From: Leptospira ilyithenensis
GTDB lineage: Bacteria > Spirochaetota > Leptospiria > Leptospirales > Leptospiraceae
Reading direction: 5' to 3'
DNA length: 64,000 nucleotides
Assembly: GCF_004771005.1 (NCBI RefSeq)
Contig: NZ_RQHV01000042.1
Span: forward strand, 314,207 to 378,206
The translations under genes and the position numbers were made by a program. The notes below the pieces were generated by a model. The model saw only the letters and a list, made by a program, of their open reading frames with translations, had not been told where the DNA came from and made no database searches. This document shows, one piece after another, positions 63,588 through 64,000 of this stretch (the stretch's first letter is position 1; every line of letters begins with the position of its first letter).

Positions 63588-64000
63588 ATGGAAAACGAGC
63601 AAGAGAAACGACTGAAGGCATTCCAGGCAGGTGATGTCAGTTGGTATGAAGAGGAATTTTTGGATTTGTATCTAGGCGACAAACGTCTGGGTAAGCGATT
63701 GGGTATGATTCTGGATTCAAAGATGAAAAACCCGCAAAGTTCTATCCCGACTTCGATGAACTCCTGGGCAAAGACAAAAGGCGCGTATCGTTTTTTCTCA
63801 AATGAAAAAGCTGAACCTCAATTGATTTTAGATTCTCATCGAAGTGCAACGGTGGGACGTTTTGAGGACAGACAAATCATCCTGGCACCTCAAGATACCA
63901 CAGACATCTCATTTCAGAATGGTAACGATATAGAGGGACTTGGATACATAAATGATTCAAAGCATGTAAAAGGTTTTTTCTATCATCCTACTTTGGCAGT
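63588..64000 (+). CDS. IS4/Tn5-like transposase (3' partial)
   Basis: From the ATG at 63588 the frame stays open to the window end (137 codons shown). The N-terminus has the Tn5-type DNA-binding layout LGDKRLGKRLG, then SIPTSMNSWAKTKGAYRFFSNEK, and the first catalytic Asp of the DDE triad in APQDTTDISF (Asp103). This is the N-terminal part of an IS4-family, IS50/Tn5-related transposase that moves a small insertion sequence by cut and paste. The frame has no stop or frameshift in view. It is preceded by a hairpin and has no clear Shine-Dalgarno. Confidence 0.88.
   Translation, partial: MENEQEKRLKAFQAGDVSWYEEEFLDLYLGDKRLGKRLGMILDSKMKNPQSSIPTSMNSWAKTKGAYRFFSNEKAEPQLILDSHRSATVGRFEDRQIILAPQDTTDISFQNGNDIEGLGYINDSKHVKGFFYHPTLA

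Noticed and set aside
1..64000. tRNA, rRNA or CRISPR array
   Set aside because: The gaps between genes were read for cloverleaf ends and regularly spaced repeats; none was seen.

Overview
The window looks like a chromosomal segment of a Leptospira-type spirochaete, probably a saprophytic or environmental species. Reasons: moderate to low G+C, dense short operons, many lipoproteins with loose spirochaetal lipoboxes (for example LSFSHC, LVFSDC, FLGQC), frequent TTG/GTG starts, and several protein types typical of that genus (SpoIIE-type phosphatases fused to membrane sensor domains, PilZ/DUF1577-like and DUF898-like proteins, RlpA with SPOR, PD40-OmpA proteins). This is recognition from memory; no database search was possible.

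Layout. 1-9.5 kb: the end of a 7TM SpoIIE phosphatase gene, two zinc-type dehydrogenases, a rhomboid protease, an unusual protein with an S-adenosylhomocysteine-hydrolase-like NAD domain, and a Nudix hydrolase. 9.5-13.9 kb: a nitrilase-fold protein that has lost its catalytic cysteine, a small four-cysteine protein, a lipoprotein, an EcsC-like protein, and prfA. 13.9-19.7 kb: the most unusual region. It holds two copies of a two-gene module, each a kexin-like S8 lipoprotein protease without a propeptide followed by a separate gene for a propeptide-like protein. The copies are separated by a MORN-repeat lipoprotein and a frameshifted copy of the 3' end of metF; intact metF lies just after the second copy. 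19.7-25.5 kb: metF, an SDR, birA, coaX, an SGNH lipoprotein, a GT39-type glycosyltransferase and a STAS protein. 25.6-29.2 kb: a degenerate tyrosine recombinase, a telA/xpaC-like pair and an inositol monophosphatase. 29.2-34.5 kb: three GT4 glycosyltransferases, a methyltransferase-like protein and an NAD-sugar epimerase, a small surface-polysaccharide cluster.

34.5-47.7 kb: M48 protease and DUF898 membrane protein, patatin phospholipase, aminotransferase, SDR, MFS transporter, hypothetical proteins and lipoproteins, a VOC protein, enoyl-CoA hydratase, dcd and a DUF2147 protein. 47.8-56.3 kb: a very large SpoIIE phosphatase with HAMP and TPR domains, RlpA, two TPR proteins, a class II Fic protein in an A+T-rich patch, and a divergent folP. 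56.4-63.3 kb: a PD40-OmpA protein, a PilZ-like protein, hisS, a PAP2 phosphatase, a lipid A-type acyltransferase and a CPBP membrane protein. The right end holds a G+C-rich inverted-repeat element and the start of an IS4/Tn5-like transposase that runs out of the window.

The main result is the duplicated split protease/propeptide module and the metF remnant that records how the second copy arrived. A kexin-like protease with a chaperone gene directly downstream is known in Aeromonas sobria (ASP/ORF2). The duplication, the lipoprotein anchoring and the metF-linked insertion appear to be new here. No tRNA, rRNA or CRISPR array was seen.
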